Shown here in pieces: positions 10,022-18,425 of a stretch of 32,891 bases of DNA. How positions within the stretch are numbered: the first letter of the stretch is position 1; each line of letters starts with the position of its first letter. Origin of the DNA: an uncultured bacterium (GTDB lineage: Bacteria; Zixibacteria; MSB-5A5; CAIYYT01); contig CAIYYT010000111.1 in the NCBI GenBank assembly GCA_903930455.1, positions 1 through 32,891 on the forward strand, given 5' to 3'. A model generated the notes under the pieces. It was not told the origin of the DNA. It worked only from the letters and a program-made list of their open reading frames with translations, and searched no databases. Position numbers and translations under genes: made by a program.

Positions 10022-10530
10022 GACGTCCACTAACCTGCTTCAAAAGTTAGTGTCTATTACCGTATCGTAATGTACGATTTTGCTCCCATCACGCCTCAAA
10101 AAGGTCGTGATCTGCCTTCCTATCACTCAAGTTGTGTGCCAAAAGGCGAGGGATCGTAAGCGTATGTTATACAAGGGGAATGGCGCGTCGGCAATGCAAA
10201 ATATTGCAGGGAACGTGACAGCAGGAGTGCAAGAAGACCGCAATAAACGGTTTGCGGTGATACCGGGAACCGATATCTTCAGGAAACTGGTAGCAAGCGC
10301 CGGACGGCCGGCCGGAAACAGCATCGTGCCGTTCAGGATAAGCTGCGCGGCGACTCAACTTCCGGGCAGAAAACGGCGACGGCAGCCGATGAACATTGTA
10401 TAAGATGTGTCAGGCACTGGCCAAGGTGCTTTGGACATAGAGGATAAAATCAAGCGTCGGGACAGACCGGTTGTTCCGACGAAAATGCCTTTGAAGAACA
10501 CGGCTCTCTTAGGATAGGAGAAGTGAACAG
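10022..10530 (+). other. Long leader region upstream of glmS, no recognised gene
   Basis: About 510 bases without a convincing CDS. It contains hairpins ACCGCAA/TTGCGGT (10237-10258) and CGTCGGGA/TTCCGACG (10455-10481, one G-U pair), the second ending about 50 bases before the glmS start. A 107-codon plus-strand frame (10080-10403) has no good Shine-Dalgarno and no recognisable family. I could not fit the conserved core of the glmS ribozyme. It may be a structured 5' leader controlling glmS. Confidence 0.35.
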
Positions 10531-12357
10531 ATGTGTGGAATAGTTGCCTATATCGGTGAACGTGCCGCATGCCCGATTCTGATGAACGGGTTGAAGCGAA
10601 TGGAATATCGAGGTTATGATTCGGCGGGACTGGCGCTGCTCGAAGACGGTCACATTGTGTTCGAGAAAACGGCGGGCAAGATCAAGGTGCTGGAAGAGCA
10701 ACTTGAAGGCAAAACGTTTACCGCGACGGCCGGCATAGCACACACCCGCTGGGCGACGCACGGTGTACCGAACGAGATCAATGCTCACCCGCATCTGGAC
10801 TGCTCGGGCAAGATTGCCGTTGTTCACAACGGCATCATCGAAAACTTCAGCACGTTGCGCGTGTTGTTGGAGCGCAAAGGGCACGCCTTCGAGACCGATA
10901 CCGATACCGAGGTGATCGCGCATCTCATTGAAGAGTATTACGACGGCAATTTGACGCGCGCGGTGCAGTTGGCGATGTCGCAGGTTAAAGGGACTTATGG
11001 AATCGCGGTGTTGTCATTGGAGCAGCCGGACATTATTGTGGCAGCGCGTCATGGCGCGCCTTTGATCGTAGGTCTGGGCGAAGGCGAGAATCTGATCGCC
11101 TCAGACGTCTCCGCCATGCTGGAGCACACCAAAAGAGTGGTCTACCTCGGAGAAGGCGAAGTCGCCACCGTTTCGCGCGAAGGAATTCAGATTTCCACGA
11201 TCGACAATCTGCCGGTGTCCCCCAAGTATCAGGATATTGAGTGGGATCTGGAACAGCTGGAAAAGGGCGGTTTTGCACACTTCATGTTGAAGGAAATCTA
11301 CGAACAGCCGGCAACAATCCGCAATGCCATTCGCGGACGGCTGAACTATGACGCCGGTACGGCAAGGTTGAACGGTCTGAAACTGCAGGCGGAGGAATTG
11401 CTGCATGTCAAGAGGATCATTATCTCGGCCTGCGGAACATCATGGCATGCGGCGCTGATCGGTGAATACATGATCGAGGATCTGGCGCGGATACCGGTGG
11501 AAGTTGAGTACGCTTCCGAGTTCCGTTATCGCTCTCCTATCGTCGACCAAGGCACGCTGGTCTTTGTGATCAGTCAGTCGGGCGAGACCGCCGACACGTT
11601 AGCAGCTCTGCGCGAAGCGAAGCAAAAAGGCGCCACGGTGCTGGGAATCTGCAATGTGGTTGGGTCATCCATTGCCCGCGAATCGGACGGCGGCATCTAC
11701 ACCCACGCAGGACCGGAGATCGGAGTAGCATCGACCAAGGCGTTTACGTCGCAAATCACAGTCTTGGCGCTCTTCACACTGCTCCTGGCCCGTCAACGGA
11801 ACATGTCTCTCGAAAAGGGACGGCAGATCATTGACGCGATGGATCGCATCCCTGATCTGGTGGAGCGGCAGTTGCAGAAAGACGACGTAATCAAGAGAAT
11901 CGCCGAGCTTTTCTACGACAAGAACAACTTCCTCTATCTGGGACGCGGCATCAATTTCCCCGTAGCGCTGGAGGGTGCCCTCAAACTGAAGGAGATTTCC
12001 TACATCCATGCGGAGGGATACCCTGCCGCCGAGATGAAGCATGGGCCGATTGCGTTGATTGATGAAAACATGCCGGTGGTCGTACTCGCGCAGCAGGATC
12101 AAGTGTATGACAAGGTCATTTCCAATATTCAAGAAATCAAGGCGCGCAATGGTCAGGTGATTGCACTGGCTACTGAGGGGGATACGGATATCGCCCGTCT
12201 GGCCAACCATGTGATCTATCTACCGAAAGTGCCCTACCACCTGATGCCGATTGTGTCAATTATCCCCTTGCAGTTGTTGGCATATCATATTGCGGTATTG
12301 CGCGGTTGTGATGTCGACCAGCCTCGGAATCTGGCGAAGTCGGTGACGGTGGAATAA
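10531..12357 (+). CDS. glmS: Glutamine--fructose-6-phosphate aminotransferase (isomerising)
   Basis: The 608-residue enzyme makes glucosamine-6-phosphate from fructose-6-phosphate and glutamine, the entry step to peptidoglycan and LPS amino sugars. The N-terminal glutaminase domain starts with MCGIVAYIG; Cys2 becomes the nucleophile after Met removal, and HTRWATHG and HNGIIENF are typical. Two SIS domains follow (about 285-425 and 455-600) with SACGTSWHA, SQSGETADT and STKAFTSQ. The C-terminus LAKSVTVE is the conserved end. Length is normal. A GGAG-containing Shine-Dalgarno precedes ATG 10531. The OsmC-family gene follows 21 bases downstream. Confidence 0.98.
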   Translation: MCGIVAYIGERAACPILMNGLKRMEYRGYDSAGLALLEDGHIVFEKTAGKIKVLEEQLEGKTFTATAGIAHTRWATHGVPNEINAHPHLDCSGKIAVVHNGIIENFSTLRVLLERKGHAFETDTDTEVIAHLIEEYYDGNLTRAVQLAMSQVKGTYGIAVLSLEQPDIIVAARHGAPLIVGLGEGENLIASDVSAMLEHTKRVVYLGEGEVATVSREGIQISTIDNLPVSPKYQDIEWDLEQLEKGGFAHFMLKEIYEQPATIRNAIRGRLNYDAGTARLNGLKLQAEELLHVKRIIISACGTSWHAALIGEYMIEDLARIPVEVEYASEFRYRSPIVDQGTLVFVISQSGETADTLAALREAKQKGATVLGICNVVGSSIARESDGGIYTHAGPEIGVASTKAFTSQITVLALFTLLLARQRNMSLEKGRQIIDAMDRIPDLVERQLQKDDVIKRIAELFYDKNNFLYLGRGINFPVALEGALKLKEISYIHAEGYPAAEMKHGPIALIDENMPVVVLAQQDQVYDKVISNIQEIKARNGQVIALATEGDTDIARLANHVIYLPKVPYHLMPIVSIIPLQLLAYHIAVLRGCDVDQPRNLAKSVTVE

Positions 12358-12378
12358 GGCGGGCAAGGAGTTCCTGAA

Positions 12379-12792
12379 ATGCATGTCGATGTGAGCTGGG
12401 TCAGCAACAGACAGTTTGAAGCGATCAATGAAGAAGGCGCCAAGTTCCGGATGGACAGCAAGAAGAAGTCGGGTGGTTCCGGTGATTTTGCCAGCCCGAC
12501 TGATCATCTGCTCGCTGCCGTCGCAGGTTGCACAGGGATTGATGTCGTGTCGATTCTGCAGAAGATGCGACAGCAACTTCGGTCATTGCGCATCGAGGTG
12601 GACGGCACACAGGCTGAAGAGAATCCCAAGTACTTCACACAGATACATATCAAGTATGTCATTGAAGGGGACAACGTGGATCGCGACAAAGTTGAGCAGG
12701 CAGTAGCATTTTCGCAGGACAAATACTGCTCGGTCCGAGCGACGCTGACCGACAAGTGCAAGATAACGACGGAGATCGTGATTAAGCCCTAG
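12379..12792 (+). CDS. OsmC/Ohr-family peroxide-reducing protein
   Basis: The 137-residue length is standard for OsmC-like proteins. The two redox cysteines are in AAVAGCTGIDVVSIL (about residue 55) and KYCSVRATL (about residue 116), as in OsmC/Ohr/YhfA proteins that reduce organic hydroperoxides with thiols. The beta-alpha-beta arrangement, with SPTDHLLAAVAGC leading into the long central helix, is intact. The YhfA-like subgroup seems most likely because the sequence is short and opens with VSWVSNRQFEA. ATG 12379 is 21 bases from glmS, so it may be read from the same transcript. A bulged hairpin follows at 12806-12843. Confidence 0.88.
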   Translation: MHVDVSWVSNRQFEAINEEGAKFRMDSKKKSGGSGDFASPTDHLLAAVAGCTGIDVVSILQKMRQQLRSLRIEVDGTQAEENPKYFTQIHIKYVIEGDNVDRDKVEQAVAFSQDKYCSVRATLTDKCKITTEIVIKP

Positions 12793-12805
12793 AAAATGGC
12801 GTGCC

Positions 12806-12843
12806 GTCGGGTCAGATCACGAAGAGTGAGATCTAGCCCCGAC
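12806..12843 (+). terminator. Two-part hairpin between convergent genes
   Basis: GTCGGG (12806-12811) pairs with CCCGAC (12838-12843); inside it AGATC (12814-12818) pairs with GATCT (12830-12834). The hairpin lies just after the OsmC-family stop. There is no T-run, so terminator function is uncertain. Confidence 0.35.
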
Positions 12844-12925
12844 AGAACGGATATCTCTCAAGGTCTGCTATTTCACGGTGAGTTTGGCCTGACCAGATCG
12901 AAACCGCAAAACCAGAAATCAGCTA

Positions 12926-14095
12926 TTACTTGCCTTTGGGCCATTCACCCGTGCAGGGATCGCACAAACTACCGCCTCTAAATATGTAATTGATCTGCGC
13001 TACAATGTCAGCGACGTTAAATACGCCGTCACAGTTGGCGTCGAGCGACGGAAACTGTTGCTTAATTGTCAGTTTGACCACGACTTTCTGCGAACCAAGC
13101 GCTCCGGTGGAAAATACGATGATATCACCGTAGTGAACACCGACGGACAGACCTGCCGTATTGGGAAAGACGCTGACAATCCAACCGGAGGTGCCTGATG
13201 TGGCATCGACGCCGATCCAGGAAGGCGGAGGCGGAGTAAGTGTCCAGTTGAATGACTCTCCACTGGATACTATCGAAAACTGCTGCGGGTCGGGATTCGT
13301 ATAGCCCGCAATGGCTTCAAAAATCAGAGTATCTGGCTGTACGATCATCTTGGGAAAGGCTGATGCCGCAGCAACCACGACTTTTGGAATACCGACCGCG
13401 TAGCTGGGGCCATACACGTAGTTTAGGAACGTGTGCGGTCTGATGGTAACCGTATCCATGCTGACTGTTCCGCCGGGACTCGATGTATAGTGGAAAAAAG
13501 CCAAGGCAAGAAGATTGATGCCGGATGCGATGTCATCCCGATGATCGATGATAGAAAAGGCAATTACGCCGGTGGAACCATTCACAGATTTTGTGCGTAT
13601 TGCTACCGAATTATGCGTTAAGCTGTCGTCCGAATAAAAGAAGCTGTTGATTTGTAGAGAATCGAAAAAAACCGCGCTACCCAGACCATTAACCCGCATT
13701 GGCAGCACCATATCGCTGACCTTTGCGTGATTGATGAGGTAGATCGGCAGCGCAAACTGGCCGCTCCCTGCCGGGACGACGTAACTCGGCAGAATAAGAG
13801 AGTCATCGGTGTTGACCAGTGAATAGGATGGGAACGGTGGACAGCCCGGTGCGGAACCACCGGCAAAAATGTAATCGATAAAATAGCGCATGTCGCCCGC
13901 GTTATAACCCTGACGGTAATCGATATCTCCCTTACCGGTTGGAATAGCAGATCCTCCAATATGCTCATGCATCATGTAAATGATGTCGGAGATGTCGGTC
14001 GCACCATCTCCGTTAGCATCGGCGCAGCTCTGCGCGTAAACGCCCGGTGCGGAGATCAGCATCAGAGTAAGAATCGTTAGCAGCGTTCTTAACAT
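12926..14095 (-). CDS. Exported protein with dockerin-like repeats, a cohesin-like and a BACON-like domain
   Basis: I start this gene at ATG 14095 (389 residues): GAGGAGG lies just upstream and the N-terminus becomes a clean signal peptide (LRTLLTILTLMLISAPGVYA). A frame extension to 14326 has no signal and crosses the promoter. Residues about 24-75 hold a Ca-binding dockerin-like loop (DANGDGATDISDIIYMMHE) and a second degenerate one. A cohesin-like beta region follows (LPIYLINHAKVSDMVLPMRVNG...VIAFSIIDHR), then a BACON/Ig-like domain (FNWTLTPPPPSWIGVDATSG), and a C-terminal dockerin-like repeat (DANCDGVFNVADIVAQINYIF). Such DxNxDG repeats are common in secreted proteins of FCB candidate phyla. 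Partner and function are unknown. Confidence 0.75.
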   Translation of the reverse strand: MLRTLLTILTLMLISAPGVYAQSCADANGDGATDISDIIYMMHEHIGGSAIPTGKGDIDYRQGYNAGDMRYFIDYIFAGGSAPGCPPFPSYSLVNTDDSLILPSYVVPAGSGQFALPIYLINHAKVSDMVLPMRVNGLGSAVFFDSLQINSFFYSDDSLTHNSVAIRTKSVNGSTGVIAFSIIDHRDDIASGINLLALAFFHYTSSPGGTVSMDTVTIRPHTFLNYVYGPSYAVGIPKVVVAAASAFPKMIVQPDTLIFEAIAGYTNPDPQQFSIVSSGESFNWTLTPPPPSWIGVDATSGTSGWIVSVFPNTAGLSVGVHYGDIIVFSTGALGSQKVVVKLTIKQQFPSLDANCDGVFNVADIVAQINYIFRGGSLCDPCTGEWPKGK

Positions 14096-14210
14096 GAAAA
14101 GCCTCCTCGATCTGTTTGATATACTTTCCTGCAGTGCACGCCGCAGGCATACCCGAGACTTCCCCGGTGCGGATCCGAGTCCGAGTCTCTCTACACTGTC
14201 ACTGGATCCA

Positions 14211-14239
14211 AGTATATAGAATCTGCCGCATAATGTCAA
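14211..14239 (-). promoter_or_regulatory. Near-consensus sigma-70 promoter of the dockerin-like gene
   Basis: On the minus strand a perfect TTGACA (14239-14234) and TATACT (14216-14211) are separated by exactly 17 bases. The predicted start near 14204 gives a leader of about 109 bases. This is the best housekeeping promoter match I found in the window. Confidence 0.7.
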
Positions 14240-14471
14240 GAACAAAGTCGAGTCTCCGGTGTTATCTAAGGCAAGAAAGCCGGTCAAACCAACTGGATGA
14301 CGAAGGACACGCCAATGGAAGTCCATCTAGTTCGCCCCGGTCCAGACGTGACAAAACCGGACGTGCCCCATGCGGATTGCATAGAACAAGGCGGCGCACA
14401 TAAATACCCGCTTGCCGATCCTGTTAAGGTCTTGTAGCATCTATGGTGATGGCGATATATGAGGCCCAATA
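14240..14471. other. Intergenic region between divergent genes
   Basis: Apart from the minus-strand promoter next to it and a GAGG Shine-Dalgarno at 14461 for the following gene, I see no feature here. Short frames lack ribosome sites. Confidence 0.4.
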
Positions 14472-14996
14472 ATGTACGATTATTCACAATGGGTCAGGGA
14501 AAATCCGCTGCTTTCGGCCGCGATTCAGTTTGCCATACTGGGCACACTGGGCGAGCTGATCGCTTCCGGCCTTCGCCAGAAGCGAATCGCCTTGCCCTGC
14601 AACGGAATGCAGCTTGCCGGCAAGGTCCTCGCCTGGGCGCTTCTGGGCATCATTATCAAGTATGGTTTTACTGGCATGAAGGGATTCACCAAGGCACTCC
14701 TGGAGCACAATCTGTTGCCCCAGTTTATGGCGGACGGTATCGGTTGGGCGTTCGCCGTATCGTTATTGACGAATGTCTTTTTTGGCCCTCAGATGATGTT
14801 CTTTCATCGGCTGGAAGACAACCTAATACTGTGGGAGTGGAACACCAAAGGAATGACCCGCGCCTGGTGGACGTTAATCTGGTTCTGGATCCCGGCACAC
14901 ACCGTAACATTTTGCCTGCCGCCGGATTATCAGATCGGACTTGCCGCAGTCTGGTCATTGGTGCTTGGTTTGATATTGGGACTGTCCAAGAAATAG
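14472..14996 (+). CDS. Small polytopic membrane protein, function unknown
   Basis: The 174-residue protein has about four hydrophobic segments (roughly 14-31, 47-66, 86-105 and 133-172). GAGG lies seven bases before ATG 14472. The pattern NVFFGPQMMFFHRLED followed by a Trp-rich segment (AWWTLIWFWIPAHTVTF) and a final QIGLAAVWSLVLGLILG faintly recalls the Mpv17/PMP22 fold, where a 'GP..H.WY..LD' motif precedes a 'FVP...R......W..YLS' segment. I regard that as a guess. It stands alone between intergenic stretches and gives no operon clue. Confidence 0.6.
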   Translation: MYDYSQWVRENPLLSAAIQFAILGTLGELIASGLRQKRIALPCNGMQLAGKVLAWALLGIIIKYGFTGMKGFTKALLEHNLLPQFMADGIGWAFAVSLLTNVFFGPQMMFFHRLEDNLILWEWNTKGMTRAWWTLIWFWIPAHTVTFCLPPDYQIGLAAVWSLVLGLILGLSKK

Positions 14997-15307
14997 AGCC
15001 GCACCGGATTGTGCCTCCTCGCCACTGTAGCAGTCTGTAAACGAAGAAGCATAGATCGTGTTGTTCATAATCATTGCCGCGTTGACCACTGGTGTCGCCG
15101 CAGAAGTTCGGAGCATAAGATCCCGGCACCGCCAAAGCCTGCAATTTGATGCTCTGCTAATGCAGTGGCGGCTTGCAGAAAAATGAATCGCAGACCGCTT
15201 CGCCTCGCTGATTCTTACGCTGGCAGTTGAGGGGACATCTTCGGTCAGGTGCTTAGAAACACCAAAACAGCGCTCACAACCCTGAGACCGTGACGACGTA
15301 TAATTGA
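14997..15307. other. Intergenic region, nothing convincing
   Basis: About 310 bases. A consensus-like TATAAT at 15299-15304 has no matching -35. On the minus strand one frame reads like a secreted-protein fragment (TPVVNAAMIMNNTIYASSF) but has no start, so it may be a decayed piece or chance. Confidence 0.35.
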
Positions 15308-15335
15308 TTGACAGAACTACGCGAATATCTATCTT
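15308..15335 (+). promoter_or_regulatory. Promoter of the Rsb-type operon
   Basis: TTGACA (15308-15313) and TATCTT (15330-15335) are separated by 16 bases. A short hairpin TCCCG/CGGGA (15346-15360) lies in the leader. The Shine-Dalgarno region AGAGGAAAGGA precedes ATG 15404. Confidence 0.5.
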
Positions 15336-15403
15336 GACAAGGCTGTCCCGTACTGCGGGAAGGCCAGCGCAAGCCGTAATAAGGAGTTAGAGGAAAGGAC
15401 AAT

Positions 15404-15748
15404 ATGAAGCTTAACAGCCGTGAACAGAATGGTGTGATCGTTTTGGAGCCCAAGGGTAAAATCATGGGTGGACCAGACGCAACTGTTCTAAAGGAAGCTA
15501 TTCGAGAGCACGTCAACCAGAACGCGAAAAATGTGGTGATCGATCTGAAGGAAGTTGACTGGATGAACTCGACGGGGCTGGGAATCATGATTTCCTGCCT
15601 GAAGACCGTGCGGGAAGCCGGTGGTGAAATGAAACTGTCGAACGTGACTGATAAAATCAAGTCGCTGTTAACGATCACCAAGCTGATCACCGTTTTTGAT
15701 GCCTACAACTCCACTGACGAGGCGGTCGCTTCCATCGGGAAGCAATGA
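15404..15748 (+). CDS. STAS-domain anti-sigma-factor antagonist (RsbV/SpoIIAA type)
   Basis: The 114-residue protein is a single STAS domain. VVIDLKEVDWMNSTGLGIMIS contains the regulatory phosphorylation site, Ser56 in NSTGLG, where an RsbW-type kinase would phosphorylate and a PP2C phosphatase dephosphorylate it. In the unphosphorylated form such proteins bind and sequester the kinase, releasing its target. The two following genes are that kinase and that phosphatase, so the set is a complete partner-switching module. Size and fold match RsbV/SpoIIAA. It is first in the operon with its own promoter. Confidence 0.9.
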   Translation: MKLNSREQNGVIVLEPKGKIMGGPDATVLKEAIREHVNQNAKNVVIDLKEVDWMNSTGLGIMISCLKTVREAGGEMKLSNVTDKIKSLLTITKLITVFDAYNSTDEAVASIGKQ

Positions 15749-15764
15749 TTAATAGTCGCTGGCG

Positions 15765-16193
15765 ATGCTGAACAAACCGGAGATTCAACAGAACAGGATT
15801 ACGATTCCTTCCGATCCGGCTTTGATCCGGGAGGTTGACGAGTTTGTCGAGTCGCGACTTAGAGAACGTAATCTCGCCGACACCCTTATTGCCGATATTG
15901 CCATCTGCGCGACCGAGATCGTCAACAACGGCATTAACCACGGCAACAAACAGGACTTGAACAAGACTGTCACCCTCGAACTCAAGCTTGACCCTGAACA
16001 GGTAGTGATTGTCGTCACAGATCAGGGGATCTCCTTTGATCCTCGGCGGGTCGAAGATCCGGTGGACCCGCGGAATCTGTTGCGGGAAGTCGGCAGAGGC
16101 ATTTTCATCGTGAAGCACCTGATGGACACGGTGGAGATTGGTCGCGCTGAAGGCGGGGGAACTGTCGTGACCCTCACCAAAAAAATCGCTTGA
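15765..16193 (+). CDS. RsbW/SpoIIAB-type serine kinase (HATPase_c_2), anti-sigma-like
   Basis: The 142-residue protein has the GHKL ATPase boxes in short form: N-box EIVNNGINHGN (about residues 47-57), G1 box TDQGISFDPR, and GRGIFIVKHLMDTVE, followed by EGGGTVVTL. It should phosphorylate the STAS protein encoded just upstream (16 bases between the genes) and bind an unknown partner, classically a sigma factor. No sigma factor gene is in the window. In several Gram-negative lineages such kinases bind other targets, so the output is open. The C-terminal half matches RsbW closely. Confidence 0.88.
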   Translation: MLNKPEIQQNRITIPSDPALIREVDEFVESRLRERNLADTLIADIAICATEIVNNGINHGNKQDLNKTVTLELKLDPEQVVIVVTDQGISFDPRRVEDPVDPRNLLREVGRGIFIVKHLMDTVEIGRAEGGGTVVTLTKKIA

Positions 16194-16213
16194 TCCCGGC
16201 TTCGGGAGGTAGA

Positions 16214-18424
16214 GTGTATCTCGAACTGGTTATTGCGGTAGTCTATCTCGCGTGCGCTACGCTCCTCTTCATCATCGCTTTTCTGATCTATCAGGAGGAT
16301 CAGCGCAAGCGGATAAATCGCATCACGGCGTTGATGTTCGGTTTCGCGGCATTCGGGCCGTTGTTTTACGGCCTCGGTATGCTCGGCGCCGAGACGCTGA
16401 CCCGAGGGAGTGCGCTCTACAATTCCGTTTACATCTGGGAACTGTTCTTCCCGCAACTGGTATTTTTCGCTCTTTGTTTCCCGACCGAGACTCGCTTCTA
16501 CAGCAGGTTTCCGAGGCTGAAATACATGATTTTCATCCCCCATGTGTTTCATCTGCTTCTGACAACCGTTCTTGCTAATCCCGACAAACTCATCAAGTCG
16601 ATCGCTCCTGGTGAGATGGGGGCGATCGGCAAGGCGATCTTTGGCCCGCTGACTCTGGTGGGCACGGTGTTCTCGATATTGCTTGACAGTCACATCAAGG
16701 CGTTCTCGATCGTCAATTTCGTGTATGTCGTCGTGGCCGCGCTGATCCTCTATCAGGGTACTAAGAGGGTGGTCGCGGTACAATTGCGCAAACAGGTTGT
16801 GGTCGTGATCTACGGCATCATCTCGGCGTTAGCCCTCTATGTAGTTGCCTTTGTTCTGCCCAATCTGGGAATTGTCGAACTTTCACGGGGAACAACGACG
16901 GCAATTACGATTCTGGCGCTGATCCTCGGGTGCGGCTCGATTGTCTGGGCGATAGTGCGCTATCGTTTTATGGACGTGCGCCTGATAGTGCGGCAATCGT
17001 TGGTCTTTTCGGCAACCTCGGCACTCGTGGTTGGCGCCTATGTGTTAATCATCCGGCAACTGGAATCGATCATCGTTACGCTGTTCGGCTTCAAGCTTCC
17101 GGGTGTCGAAGTCGTCTTCATTATTATTGCGCTGATCCTCTTCCAGCCGGTAATGAGCCAGATGGACGAGCTGATCCGCAAGTTGTTCATCCGCGACAAG
17201 GCTGACTATCGCAACATCTCACAGAATTTTTCGCGCAAGATCTCGTCGGTATTTGACCTGCGGGAGATCTTTACACTGGCCAACGACGTACTCAAGAATC
17301 AGCTTTTGATCGAGCATACATACATTTTCATCAAGCAGGATAGCCCGACGCAGCTTTGTACCGTGGTCGCCACGGATCAGCAGGAGGGCGGTGAGGTCTT
17401 TGACGTGGGCGAAGAACTGGTTGTGGAAGTCGCCCGCAGCACCGGTGTCATCAATCTCGACGAACTCATTGCCAAATTCCCGCAGTCCCCGCTGATAGAG
17501 CATCTGGCGCGACTGAAGGTTAGATTTGTGACGCCGTTGGTGTCCGGGGAGGATTTGCTGGGATGTCTGGCGATCTCCGACAAAGTCTCCGGATATCGCC
17601 TCAACTATGAAGATGTCATGACGCTGGTAACCGTAGCGAATCAGTTGGCGGTTGCGATCACGACTTCGCGACTCTACCAGCAGTCGATTGAAAAACAGCG
17701 GCTCGAAGAAGAGATGAACATCGCGCGCACGATTCAACAGGAGTTGCTCCCCAAGGAGTTTCCACGCGGTGTTGATTTTGAGTTTTCGGCGTATTCGGAA
17801 CCATCTCGCCACGTTGGTGGTGACTACTTCGACTTTATTGCCACGCCACGCAAGACTTATGGCGTGATCGTCGGCGACGCCTCCGGCAAAGGAATGCCTG
17901 CGGCGCTTCTCATCACTCAGATTCAGGCCGCTATTCGGTCGGAGGTTAGACATGAGATTCCCCTGGGACAGGTACTCCGCAACGTCAACGACCTGATTCA
18001 ACAGTCTTCCGACTCGGAGAAATTCGCCACGCTTTTTTTCGCCGAATTTGATCCGCACAGCAAAATGCTGAAATATTCCAACGCCGGACACAATTATCCA
18101 ATCGTCGTATCCGACGGCTTGAAGCAGCAGAGACTGGATCGAGGCGGGATGGTGTTGGGTGCGTTTCCGAATCTCTCATACGACCAGGGTGAAGTGCAAT
18201 TGCGCAAGAATGACGTAATGCTATTCTATACCGATGGGCTAAACGAGGCGGCGAACGAAGAGGATGAACAGTATGGCGAGGAACGCATCCTGGAGCTCAT
18301 AACCAATCATCGCCACCTGACGCCGCGTGAAATTGAGCGGAAGATTATCGAAGATGTGAAGAGGTTCGTGGGCTCGGGCAGCTTGCAGGATGATATGACT
18401 CTGGTAGTTTTGAAAGTGACATAG
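16214..18424 (+). CDS. Membrane 7TM-GAF-PP2C (SpoIIE/RsbU-type) serine phosphatase
   Basis: I prefer GTG 16214 (736 residues) because GGGAGG sits at 16204-16209 and the protein then opens directly with a membrane segment; an in-frame TTG at 16190 overlaps the previous stop but lacks a ribosome site. Residues 1-310 hold about nine hydrophobic segments similar to the 7TM sensor region of histidine kinases. Residues about 340-490 form a GAF domain, then a helical linker (EEEMNIARTIQQELLPKEFP) typical of RsbU proteins, then the PP2C/SpoIIE domain with metal-site motifs GGDYFDF, VGDASGKGMPAAL, YTDGLNEA and QDDMTLVVLK. It should dephosphorylate the STAS protein in response to an envelope or small-molecule signal. 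Confidence 0.9.
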   Translation: MYLELVIAVVYLACATLLFIIAFLIYQEDQRKRINRITALMFGFAAFGPLFYGLGMLGAETLTRGSALYNSVYIWELFFPQLVFFALCFPTETRFYSRFPRLKYMIFIPHVFHLLLTTVLANPDKLIKSIAPGEMGAIGKAIFGPLTLVGTVFSILLDSHIKAFSIVNFVYVVVAALILYQGTKRVVAVQLRKQVVVVIYGIISALALYVVAFVLPNLGIVELSRGTTTAITILALILGCGSIVWAIVRYRFMDVRLIVRQSLVFSATSALVVGAYVLIIRQLESIIVTLFGFKLPGVEVVFIIIALILFQPVMSQMDELIRKLFIRDKADYRNISQNFSRKISSVFDLREIFTLANDVLKNQLLIEHTYIFIKQDSPTQLCTVVATDQQEGGEVFDVGEELVVEVARSTGVINLDELIAKFPQSPLIEHLARLKVRFVTPLVSGEDLLGCLAISDKVSGYRLNYEDVMTLVTVANQLAVAITTSRLYQQSIEKQRLEEEMNIARTIQQELLPKEFPRGVDFEFSAYSEPSRHVGGDYFDFIATPRKTYGVIVGDASGKGMPAALLITQIQAAIRSEVRHEIPLGQVLRNVNDLIQQSSDSEKFATLFFAEFDPHSKMLKYSNAGHNYPIVVSDGLKQQRLDRGGMVLGAFPNLSYDQGEVQLRKNDVMLFYTDGLNEAANEEDEQYGEERILELITNHRHLTPREIERKIIEDVKRFVGSGSLQDDMTLVVLKVT

Positions 18425-18425
18425 T

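Noticed and set aside
10300-10400. glmS ribozyme, suggested by AGCGCCGGAC near 10297
   Set aside because: Only the short AGCGCC string agrees; the remaining conserved core and pseudoknot strands are not found.
10080-10403. 107-codon ORF upstream of glmS
   Set aside because: No ribosome-binding site, no recognisable motif, Arg-rich end; more likely part of an RNA leader.
14096-14326. N-terminal extension of the dockerin-like gene to 14326
   Set aside because: It would run through the -35/-10 promoter and hide a perfect signal peptide with GAGGAGG at 14095.
14725-15144. 139-codon minus-strand ORF
   Set aside because: Mostly a shadow of the small membrane protein gene; no ribosome site.
15299-15304. 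TATAAT as the promoter of the Rsb operon
   Set aside because: No -35 at proper distance; TTGACA-16-TATCTT just downstream is better.
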